64,000 nt of DNA from Paradesertivirga superstes. Its GTDB lineage: Bacteria > Bacteroidota > Bacteroidia > Sphingobacteriales > Sphingobacteriaceae. Positions 53,949-63,110 of this stretch are shown one piece after another. The translations under genes and the position numbers were made by a program. The first letter of the stretch is position 1, and each line of letters opens with the position of its first letter. The stretch is taken from contig NZ_JBBJCN010000001.1 of assembly GCF_037622515.1 (NCBI RefSeq), forward strand, positions 868,001 to 932,000, given 5' to 3'. The notes beneath the pieces are model-generated. The model saw nothing but the letters and a program-made list of their open reading frames with translations. It made no database searches and was not told where the DNA came from.

Positions 53949-55073
53949 CTATGCGTAGCTATTTAACATTACCGGCATAACAAGCATCAACACATCTTCT
54001 TTATCATCGTTGGTTTGAGGAAAAAGCAAACCAGCCCTGTTCGGAGTACTCATTTCTATAGTAACTTCCTCACCGCTTAGATTGTTAAGCATCTCGATTA
54101 AAAATTTGGCATTAAAACCAATTTCCATATCATCGCCTTCGTACTGGCAACTTAAACGCTCGTGTGCTTCATTTGAAAAATCAATATCCTCAGAAGAAAT
54201 ATTCAATTCGCTTCCTGTAATTTTCAATCTTACCTGATGGGTTGTTTTATTAGCGAAAATCACAACACGGCGTAATGAATTCAGGAACAAGGAACGATCA
54301 AGAGTAAGCTTATTGGTATTGTTTTGCGGGATCACTGCTTCGTAATCCGGATAGCGCTCATCAATTAAGCGGCAAATAAGATTAATATTTCCGAATCGGA
54401 AAAACGCACTTGTAGAATTATATTCAACCGACACGTTGACATCATCTGAAGGCAATGATGATTTTAATAAAGTTAAGGCCTTTTTTGGAAGGATGAATGA
54501 GGCAGATGAATCCGCTTTTGCATCCATACGGCGATAGCGAACCAGTTTATGAGCATCGGTAGAGACAAATGTCAGATGCTGGGGCGTTAACTGGCAATAA
54601 ACACCTGTCATAGCAGGACGTAACTCATCATTACTTACCGCAAAAATGGTTTTGTTAATAGCTTCTGCTAAAACTGAAGCCGGCAGATTTACCGATGATG
54701 CATTTTCTACTACCGGAATTTTTGGAAAATCTTCACCATTCTCTCCGCTCAATTTATATTTACCATCGCCTGCACTTATTTCAATTGCAAAAGTATTATC
54801 ATCGATGGTAAAGGCAATTGGCTGATCGGGCAGGGTTTTCAGCGTTTCCATTAAAATTTTGGATGGAATTGCAATTTTTCCTTCTTCTTTTGATTCAACT
54901 GGCAAAGAGGTCGTCATACTGGTCTGCAGATCAGTAGCCGATATGGTTAACACATTCTCCTTTATTTCGAATAAAAAATTCTCCAGAATAGGCAACACAG
55001 TACTGCTGCTTGACGCCCCGTTTACCGCCTGCAATTGCTTTAACAATGTTGACGTCGAAACAATAAATCTCAT
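53949..55073 (-). CDS. dnaN: DNA polymerase III beta subunit (sliding clamp)
   Basis: A 374-residue sliding clamp, which as a dimeric ring tethers the polymerase. Three similar domains are seen: MRFIVSTSTLLKQLQAVNG at the start, RPAMTGVYCQLTPQHLTFVSTDAHKLVRYR in the middle (here in pieces such as RPAMTGVYCQ), and the C-terminal LMLVMPVMLNSYA that forms part of the peptide-binding pocket. It is not beside dnaA, unlike many bacteria. Confidence 0.95.
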   Translation of the reverse strand: MRFIVSTSTLLKQLQAVNGASSSSTVLPILENFLFEIKENVLTISATDLQTSMTTSLPVESKEEGKIAIPSKILMETLKTLPDQPIAFTIDDNTFAIEISAGDGKYKLSGENGEDFPKIPVVENASSVNLPASVLAEAINKTIFAVSNDELRPAMTGVYCQLTPQHLTFVSTDAHKLVRYRRMDAKADSSASFILPKKALTLLKSSLPSDDVNVSVEYNSTSAFFRFGNINLICRLIDERYPDYEAVIPQNNTNKLTLDRSLFLNSLRRVVIFANKTTHQVRLKITGSELNISSEDIDFSNEAHERLSCQYEGDDMEIGFNAKFLIEMLNNLSGEEVTIEMSTPNRAGLLFPQTNDDKEDVLMLVMPVMLNSYA

Positions 55074-55104
55074 ATCTTATATTATCTTAAAACTATGTAG
55101 CAAA

Positions 55105-55112
55105 CAAATCTA
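55105..55112 (-). promoter_or_regulatory. candidate -7 element of dnaN
   Basis: Reads TAGATTTG on the - strand, an exact TAnnTTTG, 32 bp upstream of dnaN. Confidence 0.4.
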
Positions 55113-55234
55113 AAGTTCCTGAAAAAAGAAACCATTACCCATCAAAAATAGAAAAACGCAGGACATACAGGAAAAGAAAATCCTAACATTCTTCAGCGAA
55201 TGTTAATAAGAATTATTATCAGTCAATTAGAAGA

Positions 55235-56923
55235 CTAAACTACTCTACCAAACCTTTTTTTTCGATATAAATGATAAAAAACGGCAAATATTCCAATCAA
55301 CAAAAAAGGCAACACGATATTAATTAATTGCCAGTGTAACCTTTCTGCCCGAATTCTTGCCTTATCAAGTAACCTGATTTTAATTTCTTTATTTCTTAAT
55401 TCGATAATTCCCGAATCATCGGTTAGATAGTCGGCAATATTTAACAAAAAGTTTTTGTTTCCAAACTGCTGTTCGGTGTACCGATCAAAGCCCAATGGAA
55501 ATGGGGAACCATCTTTACTACTTATCTGATTTTTCAAAATATCTCCATCCGACACAACAATCATTTTAGCAGGAACACTTTTGGCAGGAATAGTCACTTG
55601 CTCATTTATCCCCTCAGGAATAGGACGATTAGCAAATACCGAAGGAAACACCCCTTCAAGCAAAACGCCAACCGGCTTTGGTGCACTTTTAAAAGATTCA
55701 GGATCGGGCTCCTGTTCAACCATTTGCAATGAAATTATTGAGGGTATTCGCAAAAGTCTGTTAAAAGGTGAGGAACTTAAAATAACCTCTTTTCTAACTT
55801 CCGGTATTGCAATAGTATCTATAGTATTTGCAAACTCGCTTTTGATGCCATCTAAATTCTTCACCAATGGATGCTTAACCGTTGGGATAAAAACCGGGTA
55901 AAACAACCATGGAACCAGCTGTAGTTGCGCTTGCCCTCCGACATTTCCAACACTAAGAGGTATTTGAGAGCAGTTCATGTCAGCAATAAGATCGTAGTTT
56001 ATCCTGACGCCATATTTGAAAAGCATATCATCCAGATTGAGTTTTTTTGCAAATGCAAGCTGAGAACCTGCATTTTTCAAACTGTCCAATTCTGCATTTA
56101 CATTGTCAACCGCCCAAAAAACACTCCCCCCGCGCATAAGGAAATAGTCTATTTTATACTTCTCTGCTTCTGTAAATCCCCTATCTGGTTTTGGAATAAT
56201 AAGCAGCTTCAGTTTATCCAGTCCCTCAAAAGTAATAGCACTCAAGTCGACACGGCCCGCTTCATAACCATACTGCAATGAATTCATAGCGTCGGCCAAT
56301 TGCAAGTCTGTTAATTCACCATGGCCTTCGGTAAAACCAATTCGAGGTTTTCCGCCGCTTAAAATCTTTTTAATCGCACTGGTAAATGCATATTCTAAAT
56401 TCTGAATGGAGTTATTCAATACCTCTTCAGGAGAAGTATTTTGTTTGTTTTGAAACAGATTCACTGCGATTTGTTTCCCCTCATAAGTGATTAATGCAGA
56501 TGGAAATATGATCTTCTGAGTGCGTCCGCTTTCGGTATCAACGGTCAGATTGGTTGGCTCAAGTCCTTTTTCAACTAAATCCTGATAAACTTGCTGTTGA
56601 GTTTCCTGGTCGCCAGAAGATGGATTAATAAAATCATACCTGATCCGGTTATCTGAATATGCCTTATAATCAGTTAATAAATCGCTGGTAGAATTTCTCA
56701 ATCTTTTAAATCCTGCCGGAAAATCTCCTTCAAGATAAACTGTAACTTGTAAAGGCTCTTTTATTTGGGATAAAATCACTTTGGTGTTTTCAGAAAGAGT
56801 ATATCTTTTTTCCGTTGTAAAATCAAAACGTTCAAAAAAGAATGAAGAAACTATATTTAACAGCAACAGACCTGCAATACATACTCCCAGGTAGGTTAAA
56901 TCTTTTTTTCTGCGACTTACCAT
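55235..56923 (-). CDS. gldG: gliding-type ABC transporter auxiliary protein GldG
   Basis: A 562-residue protein with one N-terminal (about 12-34) and one C-terminal (about 533-553) membrane helix. Between them is an extracytoplasmic ABC-type auxiliary domain (GHGELTDLQLADAMN; PKPDRGFTEAEKYKIDYFLMRGG in parts). GldG, GldF and GldA form an ABC complex named for gliding motility in Flavobacterium, but similar genes occur in non-gliders. It overlaps gldF by 7 bp. Confidence 0.88.
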   Translation of the reverse strand: MVSRRKKDLTYLGVCIAGLLLLNIVSSFFFERFDFTTEKRYTLSENTKVILSQIKEPLQVTVYLEGDFPAGFKRLRNSTSDLLTDYKAYSDNRIRYDFINPSSGDQETQQQVYQDLVEKGLEPTNLTVDTESGRTQKIIFPSALITYEGKQIAVNLFQNKQNTSPEEVLNNSIQNLEYAFTSAIKKILSGGKPRIGFTEGHGELTDLQLADAMNSLQYGYEAGRVDLSAITFEGLDKLKLLIIPKPDRGFTEAEKYKIDYFLMRGGSVFWAVDNVNAELDSLKNAGSQLAFAKKLNLDDMLFKYGVRINYDLIADMNCSQIPLSVGNVGGQAQLQLVPWLFYPVFIPTVKHPLVKNLDGIKSEFANTIDTIAIPEVRKEVILSSSPFNRLLRIPSIISLQMVEQEPDPESFKSAPKPVGVLLEGVFPSVFANRPIPEGINEQVTIPAKSVPAKMIVVSDGDILKNQISSKDGSPFPLGFDRYTEQQFGNKNFLLNIADYLTDDSGIIELRNKEIKIRLLDKARIRAERLHWQLINIVLPFLLIGIFAVFYHLYRKKRFGRVV

Positions 56924-57645
56924 TTTCTTCCCCCAACTACTGTTTTTGTAAATACAAGAAACACTGCAATAAAACTCAGAAAATATACCAGATCACGGGT
57001 ATCCAGCACTCCCCTGCTTATCGACTGATAATGTTCATTAATCCCAAAAGAAGAAACCAGAGTATCAACCGAGCGAAAAGACAATAATTTACTAAGGGAA
57101 TCAAACCCGCTGAAAGTGAAAAAGCAAAGAAAAACACCAATTGCAAATGCTATAATCTGATTTTTCGTTATTGAAGATGCAAAAACACCTAATGCAACAA
57201 ATACTCCGCCTAATAAAAACAACCCTAAATAGGAGCCGATTACTGCGCCCGTATCAACATTGCCTCGTGTAACGCCCAATTCATAAACAGTATAATAATA
57301 AACAAGAGTAGGTAACAAAGCGAACAGAACAATTACCAAACAGGCAAAGTATTTCCCAAAGACTATTTGCCAGTCGGTTAAGGGGCGGGTCGCCAGCAAT
57401 TCAAAAGTCCCCTCCTTTTGTTCTTCAGACAAGGCCCTCATGGTAAGAGCAGGGATCATAAACATAAAAATATAAGGGGCAGTATTAAAGAGACTGTCAA
57501 GCCCGGCATAACCGTATTCGAGAATACTGGATTCGGGGAAGACCCATAAAAAAAGGCCCATTACCAACAGGAATATGCCGATGGTAATATAGGCAACCGA
57601 TGAATTAAGATATCCTTTAATTTCTTTTCTGAATAATGTAAGCAT
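56917..57645 (-). CDS. gldF: gliding-type ABC transporter permease GldF
   Basis: A 242-residue ABC-2 type permease with six membrane segments. The features are an N-terminal cytosolic LTLFRKEIKGYLNSSVAYIT segment, MRALSEEQKEGTFELLATRPL (about 60-80, in parts) and a GxFLLGGVFVALG stretch. The start ATG 57645 gives the usual GldF length; the frame extends further to a GTG at 57684. The upstream terminator (57691-57721) suggests a separate promoter, or readthrough. Confidence 0.85.
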   Translation of the reverse strand: MLTLFRKEIKGYLNSSVAYITIGIFLLVMGLFLWVFPESSILEYGYAGLDSLFNTAPYIFMFMIPALTMRALSEEQKEGTFELLATRPLTDWQIVFGKYFACLVIVLFALLPTLVYYYTVYELGVTRGNVDTGAVIGSYLGLFLLGGVFVALGVFASSITKNQIIAFAIGVFLCFFTFSGFDSLSKLLSFRSVDTLVSSFGINEHYQSISRGVLDTRDLVYFLSFIAVFLVFTKTVVGGRKW

Positions 57646-57690
57646 AGAAAGAATCTGGCTGCCGAAATTACTTACAATATCCACTAAAAC

Positions 57691-57721
57691 AAAAAAGGCC
57701 TCTGAGTTTTCTCAAAGGCCT
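57691..57721 (-). terminator. terminator between the outer-membrane gene and gldF
   Basis: AGGCCT and TGAG (57696-57706) pair with CTCA and AGGCCT (57711-57721), a ten-pair stem with two single mismatches and a TTTT loop. A T run follows on the - strand. Confidence 0.8.
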
Positions 57722-57740
57722 GATTAAATTTTTAATTCTC

Positions 57741-58265
57741 TTAGAATTTTAAAGCAATATGGAAACCGATCTGGTCAATTGAACCGCCATTTTGTGACCA
57801 GCTTTCGTAACGAAGGCCAGCATCGATATCATTTCTTGCAGATACAGGATAGGAAATCCCAATTCCCGGAGCCCAGGCAAAAGCAGTTTCAGAACCTTTT
57901 TTTGTACCAATAGCGGCTCCTAATTCACCAGCGCCATAAAAATTCTTTCCAAAAAAATACTTAAGACCCGCCTTTAATGGCACAAAACCCTGAGGGTCTG
58001 AATCAATTCCCAATGCATCAAATGCGTCTTTAACATCTTTTTCCAAAGAAAGGCTGGTGTAGCCGGCAGAAACTGTAGCAAATGCTTTAGCAGCGACCGG
58101 GATTTCAGCTTTAGCCGTTCCTCCTATTCCAAAACTAAAAACGTCGCCTGCATCACCTACGGGTAATCCAGCTTCAAGGCCAATACTAAACCTGGTTCTG
58201 CTTTCTTGTGCTGAAGCGGTGAATGCAGCTGCTGCAAATACGGCTAATAATAAGATTTTTTTCAT
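57741..58265 (-). CDS. outer-membrane beta-barrel protein
   Basis: A 174-residue exported protein with a signal peptide (1-19, ...AFTASAQ). The sequence has alternating hydrophobic strands and glycines (GLEAGLPVGDAGDV, GGTAKAEIPVAA, and the last strand IGFHIALKF), as in small OmpA-like or opacity-type barrels. The function is unknown. It sits between gldA and gldF on the same strand with its own terminator. Confidence 0.8.
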   Translation of the reverse strand: MKKILLLAVFAAAAFTASAQESRTRFSIGLEAGLPVGDAGDVFSFGIGGTAKAEIPVAAKAFATVSAGYTSLSLEKDVKDAFDALGIDSDPQGFVPLKAGLKYFFGKNFYGAGELGAAIGTKKGSETAFAWAPGIGISYPVSARNDIDAGLRYESWSQNGGSIDQIGFHIALKF

Positions 58266-58337
58266 GTGATGGTATGTTGGTTTATGTAAACTAAGATAAG
58301 CGAAGTATTACAATAAAAGCAACAAAAAAATAATTTA

Positions 58338-59063
58338 TTAATTATCAGGATAAACAGCAGGCGAGGTCAGGTTTAAAAATATCTTTTCGAGAGAAGTATT
58401 TTCATATTCCAACTTTAAATCCATCAACGAGGAGTCGGCTACAATATGACCCTTATTTATAATAACAAGCTGGTCACAGACAGCTTCTACCTCCTGCATT
58501 ATATGAGTAGATAAAATAAGGGTTTTAGATTGTCCGAGAGTTTTTAGCAGCTGCCTGATTTCCACTAATTGATTCGGATCAAGCCCTGATGTAGGCTCAT
58601 CCAGAATTAACACCCGGGGATCGTGAATGATGGCCTGAGCAATTCCAACCCGCTGACGGTATCCTTTAGATAAGGCACCAAGTTTTTTATGTTGTTCGGG
58701 GCCAAGGCCTGTAAGTTCGATTACTTCATTTATTCGGCTTCTCTTATTGTCAATCTTATGAAGGTCAGCAATAAATTCCAGCGATTCTTTGACATACAAA
58801 TCGAGGTAAAGAGGATTATGCTCCGGCAGATAACCCAAATTCTTCCGCACCTCAAGAGATTGGCTGGAAACATCAAAACCTGCCACAACCGCCTTTCCCG
58901 ATGTTTGAGGTATAAAGCCAGCCAGAATTTTCATAGTGGTTGACTTTCCGGCTCCATTTGGACCAAGAAAGCCAAGAATTTTACCCGGTTCGGCAGAAAA
59001 ACTAATAGTATCGATTGCTTTTTGCTGTCCGTATATTTTTGTAAGTCCTTCTACTCGTATCAA
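58338..59063 (-). CDS. gldA: gliding-type ABC transporter ATPase GldA
   Basis: A 241-residue ABC ATPase. Walker A is GPNGAGKSTT (about 34-43), the Q-loop/GYLPEHNPLY segment lies near 77, the signature is LSKGYRQRVGIA (about 130) and Walker B is LILDEPTSGLDP (about 151). The fit to GldA rests on sequence and on the gldF/gldG genes close by on the same strand. It powers the GldFG complex. Confidence 0.85.
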   Translation of the reverse strand: MIRVEGLTKIYGQQKAIDTISFSAEPGKILGFLGPNGAGKSTTMKILAGFIPQTSGKAVVAGFDVSSQSLEVRKNLGYLPEHNPLYLDLYVKESLEFIADLHKIDNKRSRINEVIELTGLGPEQHKKLGALSKGYRQRVGIAQAIIHDPRVLILDEPTSGLDPNQLVEIRQLLKTLGQSKTLILSTHIMQEVEAVCDQLVIINKGHIVADSSLMDLKLEYENTSLEKIFLNLTSPAVYPDN

Positions 59064-59182
59064 AATGAAAAAATTAAAAAGTTAAAACGCTAAAATTAAA
59101 AATACCTGCTAAAAGATTCGAAGCACAAAAGTTAAAATTAAAAATATAAACCTTCGCATACGTTTATTATAATTAAATCACA

Positions 59183-59210
59183 ATTCATAAATCGTAATTC
59201 GTAAATCAGA
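59183..59210. repeat. four 7-bp ATTCGTA-type repeats
   Basis: ATTCATA, AATCGTA, ATTCGTA and AATCAGA follow each other without gaps in the gldA-glyS divergent gap. Confidence 0.7.
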
Positions 59211-59211
59211 T

Positions 59212-59219
59212 TATATTTG
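59212..59219 (+). promoter_or_regulatory. candidate -7 element of glyS
   Basis: TATATTTG matches TAnnTTTG and lies only 7 bp ahead of the glyS ATG, which would give a very short or absent leader. Confidence 0.35.
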
Positions 59220-59226
59220 CAGCATC

Positions 59227-60705
59227 ATGAGTAAAAATAGCGACGAACTGTTTAAAAACGTTATATCCCACGCAAAAGAGTATGGATTTGTATTCCAGTC
59301 GAGCGAAATCTATGATGGCTTAAGCGCTGTATACGATTACGGCCAGAATGGAGCAGAGCTTAAAAATAATATTAAAGCCTATTGGTGGAAATCAATGGTA
59401 CAGATGCACGAAAACATTGTAGGTATTGATGCCGCTATTTTCATGCATCCCACAGTATGGAAAGCTTCGGGCCATGTTGATGGTTTCAGCGACCCGATGA
59501 TTGATAACAAAGATTCAAAGAAGCGTTATCGTGCAGATCAGTTGCTTGAAGATAAAATAGCCCGTTATGAAAAAGACGGCAAAACAGAAAAAGCAGAAAA
59601 ACTTCAAAACGCGATGGATGAGGCTTTAAAAGCCGAAAATTTATCCGCTTTGCGTGATTTAATTATAGATCATGAAATTGCCTGTCCTGTATCAGGCACC
59701 AAAAACTGGACCGATGTGCGCCAGTTCAACCTGATGTTTTCGACACAGATGGGCGCCGTAGCAGATGATGCCGATTTGGTTTATCTGCGTCCGGAAACTG
59801 CTCAGGGAATATTTGTCAACTACCTGAACGTTCAAAAAACAGGCCGTATGAAGATCCCTTTCGGGATAGCGCAAATAGGTAAAGCTTTCAGAAATGAAGT
59901 AATTGCCCGCCAGTTTATCATGCGGATGCGTGAATTTGAGCAAATGGAAATGCAATTTTTTGTACGTCCCGGCACAGAAATGGAATGGTATGCGTATTGG
60001 AAAGAGGCTCGCTTAAAATGGCACAAAGGTTTAGGTACAGATTCTGCAAAATATCGTTTCCACGATCATGCAAAACTTGCTCACTACGCTAATGCCGCTG
60101 TAGATATCGAATTTGAGTTCCCTTTCGGCTTTAAGGAAGTTGAAGGTATTCATAGCCGTACCGATTTCGACTTAAGTCAGCATCAGAAATTTTCAGGAAA
60201 GAAACTTCAATATTTTGACAACGATTTAAATGAAGATGGTAAACCTGTCGGAAACTACATTCCATATGTTATAGAAACCTCTATCGGGCTCGACAGGATG
60301 TTTCTTTTGACCATGATTAATGCTTACGAAGAACAGGATTTAAGTGAAGGTGATAAAAAAGACAGCAGGGTTGTTTTGAGACTTCACCCTTGCCTGGCTC
60401 CTGTAAAAGCAGCGATCTTCCCTCTTACTAAAAAAGATGGACTGCCTGAAAAAGCGAAAGAAATTATGGACAGTTTAAAGCTGGATCACAATGTTATTTA
60501 TGAAGAAAAAGATGCTATAGGTAAGAGATACCGCCGCCAGGATGCTATTGGCACTCCATTCTGTATTACAATCGATCATCAAACGCTTGAAGATAATACT
60601 GTAACTATTCGGCACCGCGATACTATGGCCCAGGAAAGGGTAGCTATCGCGGACCTTGATAGAATAATTGCAGGCCTTGTAAGCTGGAAAAATTTACTTC
60701 AGTAG
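59227..60705 (+). CDS. glyS: glycyl-tRNA synthetase, dimeric type
   Basis: A 492-residue class II synthetase of the alpha2 form. Motif 2 is in GIAQIGKAFRNEVIARQFIMRMREFEQ (seen here in parts such as RNEVIARQF), motif 3 is IETSIGLDRMFLLTM (about 352). The N-terminal GLSAVYDYGQNG and ASGHVDGFSDPM and the C-terminal anticodon-binding domain fit the family. It charges tRNA-Gly. Confidence 0.95.
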   Translation: MSKNSDELFKNVISHAKEYGFVFQSSEIYDGLSAVYDYGQNGAELKNNIKAYWWKSMVQMHENIVGIDAAIFMHPTVWKASGHVDGFSDPMIDNKDSKKRYRADQLLEDKIARYEKDGKTEKAEKLQNAMDEALKAENLSALRDLIIDHEIACPVSGTKNWTDVRQFNLMFSTQMGAVADDADLVYLRPETAQGIFVNYLNVQKTGRMKIPFGIAQIGKAFRNEVIARQFIMRMREFEQMEMQFFVRPGTEMEWYAYWKEARLKWHKGLGTDSAKYRFHDHAKLAHYANAAVDIEFEFPFGFKEVEGIHSRTDFDLSQHQKFSGKKLQYFDNDLNEDGKPVGNYIPYVIETSIGLDRMFLLTMINAYEEQDLSEGDKKDSRVVLRLHPCLAPVKAAIFPLTKKDGLPEKAKEIMDSLKLDHNVIYEEKDAIGKRYRRQDAIGTPFCITIDHQTLEDNTVTIRHRDTMAQERVAIADLDRIIAGLVSWKNLLQ

Positions 60706-60719
60706 ATCGGCATCAAATC

Positions 60720-60775
60720 AATGTTGTTTTGTTATTTTGAAAAACGTTAATCATTCAGAATAACAAAACAACATT
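60720..60775. repeat. 22-bp inverted repeat after glyS
   Basis: The arm 60720-60741 (AATGTTGTTTTGTTATTTTGAA in two halves) pairs with 60754-60775, with a single G-T pair and a 12-base loop. It may terminate glyS; the following TCCTCCGTTTTT has only a short T run. Confidence 0.7.
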
Positions 60776-60851
60776 TCCTCCGTTTTTACTTCGATTAATA
60801 TCAGCCAAATATTCAGGGCAAAAAGGAATGACATTCATCTGATACTAATAC

Positions 60852-60882
60852 TTTGAAAATCAGGACAATTAGTTTATCTTTG
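60852..60882 (+). promoter_or_regulatory. promoter of the L,D-transpeptidase gene (-33/-7)
   Basis: TTTG (60852-60855), 19 bp, TATCTTTG (60875-60882): an exact match to the Bacteroidota housekeeping consensus, 72 bp before the start codon. Confidence 0.7.
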
Positions 60883-60954
60883 TATTACAAAACCTAAAAC
60901 CTCTATATATCGACAATACTCTACTCTAACAAACAAATCACTGAGGAAATTAAT

Positions 60955-61770
60955 ATGAAGAAAAGGATTTTTCGCGGGGCAGCTTTCGTTCTATTAACAT
61001 TAAGTGTGCCTGCACTTGGCTGGGGTTTAAAAGAAAAAGAAGTAATTTCAAACACATCTGTTCCACAAGAACAAACAAACGGACTTTCTACCGTAGTTTC
61101 TGAAACTGTATCTGCAGAAACTTTATTTAATGACCACATTACAAAGATTTATGATTCAGCAGGTTTAAAAAACGCCTCACTGGATTTTGAAGTGTATAAA
61201 AAAGCAATTACCGGTTATTATAATTTGAAAAGCAACTCTAAATTATCAGCGCAAAAGCAAATTCTTTCTATAGTTGATTTTAGCAAACCAAGTACTCAAA
61301 AACGCTTGTGGATAGTTGATTTAGCAAGTAATAAATTATTATTCCATACGCTTGTAGCACATGGAAGAGGAAGCGGTGGCTTAATGGCCAGCCAGTTTTC
61401 TAATACTGAAGAGTCTTATCAAAGCAGTTTAGGGTTCTATGTAACCGACGATACTTACTTTGGCAAACACGGATTGTCACTACGTTTAAAAGGATTAGAT
61501 AAAGGATTAAATACCAATGCTCTTGCGCGTGCAATTGTGGTTCATGGAGCAGATTACGTAAGTCAGCGTTTTGTTGATCAAAACGGTTATTTAGGAAGAA
61601 GTCATGGATGTCCGGCACTTCCGGTTGAACTTACCAATGATATCATTAAAACAATAAAAGGAAATACAGCCCTATTTATCTACAGTGCCCCTGTTAAATC
61701 TGATTTTATAAACACTGAATTAGCTGTTAACAGCTTCATGTCAGCAAATCAGGCATTAGCAACATTGTAA
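60955..61770 (+). CDS. murein L,D-transpeptidase catalytic domain (YkuD-like) protein
   Basis: A 271-residue exported protein. An N-terminal hydrophobic signal (about 5-22, ...LSVPALGWG) is followed by a linker and a YkuD-like domain (about 110-250). The catalytic segment is VHGADYVS and RSHGCPALP (about 215-223), with the Cys nucleophile in SHGC. YkuD enzymes crosslink peptidoglycan or attach proteins to it. The family here is the one often described as a 'murein L,D-transpeptidase catalytic domain family' of Bacteroidota and Proteobacteria. Confidence 0.87.
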   Translation: MKKRIFRGAAFVLLTLSVPALGWGLKEKEVISNTSVPQEQTNGLSTVVSETVSAETLFNDHITKIYDSAGLKNASLDFEVYKKAITGYYNLKSNSKLSAQKQILSIVDFSKPSTQKRLWIVDLASNKLLFHTLVAHGRGSGGLMASQFSNTEESYQSSLGFYVTDDTYFGKHGLSLRLKGLDKGLNTNALARAIVVHGADYVSQRFVDQNGYLGRSHGCPALPVELTNDIIKTIKGNTALFIYSAPVKSDFINTELAVNSFMSANQALATL

Positions 61771-61780
61771 GAAAGAAATA

Positions 61781-61827
61781 ATTCCATAAAAAAAGGTGGT
61801 CAATTTGGCCACCTTTTTTTATGGAAT
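61781..61827. terminator. bidirectional terminator, perfect 19-bp stem
   Basis: ATTCCATAAAAAAAGGTGG (61781-61799) pairs perfectly with 61809-61827 around a nine-base loop, with seven A and seven T inside the arms. It separates two convergent genes. Confidence 0.85.
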
Positions 61828-61848
61828 AAATCTCTGAAGGTCTGCGCT

Positions 61849-62910
61849 TTATTTTGCCCTTTGGTATTGCAGGGGCCAGTTTACATCAACTCCTAGTTGT
61901 CTGGCAGCATGTAAAGGAAAGTAAGGATCTCTCAACATTTCTCTGGCAAGGAAAACCATATCGGCTTTACCGGATGAAATAATTTCTTGGGCTTGCAAAG
62001 CATTCGTAATAATTCCAACAGCAGAGGTAAGTATTTTGGACTCCCTTTTTATAACCTCAGCGAATGGCACCTGATAGCCTGGCCCTACAGGAACTTTAGC
62101 GTTTGCAACATTCCCACCACTAGAACAGTCAATTAAATCCACTCCGGCAAGAGATAAGATGGAAGCAAGCCGAATTGAATCATCTATATTCCACCCTCCC
62201 TGCGTCCAATCGGTAGCAGAAATTCTGGCAAAAAGAGGATAATCAGAAGGCCAAACCTCTCTGATTGCGGTAACAATATCCTGCAAAAACCTGATACGAT
62301 TATCAAAAGAACAACCATACCCATCTTTTCGGAGATTAGATAACGGCGATAAAAACTCATGTATCAGATAGCCATGAGCGGCATGAATTTCGAGAACCTT
62401 AAATCCAGCAAGTTTTGCACGAAAGGCTGCTGCACGAAAATCTGCAATAGCTTTTTGTATGTCTTCTAAAGACATTTCTGATGGAACGCTATATTTATCG
62501 GAGTAAGCTAGCGCAGAAGGCGCCAGGGAATGCCAGCCTCCGTCTTCTATTGAAAGTCCTGCGCCTCCTTTCCATGGTTCTATAGCACTTGCTTTACGTC
62601 CTGCATGAGCAAGCTGTATCCCTGCAATACTGCCCTGAGCATGAATAAAATTCGCGATCCGATTTAAACCGCCAATGTGTTCATCATTCCAGAGGCCCAT
62701 ATCGGCATGGGTGATTCTGCCTTCCGGTGATACCGCTGTCGCTTCGACCATTACAAGTGCTGCCCCACCTACGGCCCGGCTCCCTAAATGAACTAAATGC
62801 CAATCGTTCGAAAAGCCATCAATACTAGAATATTGACACATAGGGGACACTCCTATTCTGTTCTTAAACTCTATTTTTTGAATCTTTAAAGAATTAAAAA
62901 GTGAGATCAT
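61849..62910 (-). CDS. NADH:flavin oxidoreductase, old yellow enzyme (YqjM/NamA-like)
   Basis: A 353-residue FMN-binding TIM-barrel ene-reductase. It begins with SLKIQKIEFKNRIGVSPMCQYSS, the YqjM-type start with the Cys that tunes FMN. HAGRKAS (about 101), EIHAAHGYLIHEFLSPLSN (about 172-190) and the FMN phosphate motif in DMVFLAREMLRDPYFPLHAA are present. It reduces activated C=C bonds with NADPH. Its physiological substrate is unknown. Confidence 0.93.
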   Translation of the reverse strand: MISLFNSLKIQKIEFKNRIGVSPMCQYSSIDGFSNDWHLVHLGSRAVGGAALVMVEATAVSPEGRITHADMGLWNDEHIGGLNRIANFIHAQGSIAGIQLAHAGRKASAIEPWKGGAGLSIEDGGWHSLAPSALAYSDKYSVPSEMSLEDIQKAIADFRAAAFRAKLAGFKVLEIHAAHGYLIHEFLSPLSNLRKDGYGCSFDNRIRFLQDIVTAIREVWPSDYPLFARISATDWTQGGWNIDDSIRLASILSLAGVDLIDCSSGGNVANAKVPVGPGYQVPFAEVIKRESKILTSAVGIITNALQAQEIISSGKADMVFLAREMLRDPYFPLHAARQLGVDVNWPLQYQRAK

Positions 62911-63110
62911 AGTATTTAATTATTTAGACAAAAATGAACCCATGGTGTTGTGTGAGGGTTGAGCTTTTGCCATTTTCTAATTTAGTCAAAATTCACTGGT
63001 ATGAAAGTTGACATTCTGGAGAGATAAAAGGTTTGCAGTTTCTGAAGCGATTTTTTTATCAGGCTGTCAAAATTAAATTTCACGAATGCTGGCAATTTAT
63101 ATGAACTGAC

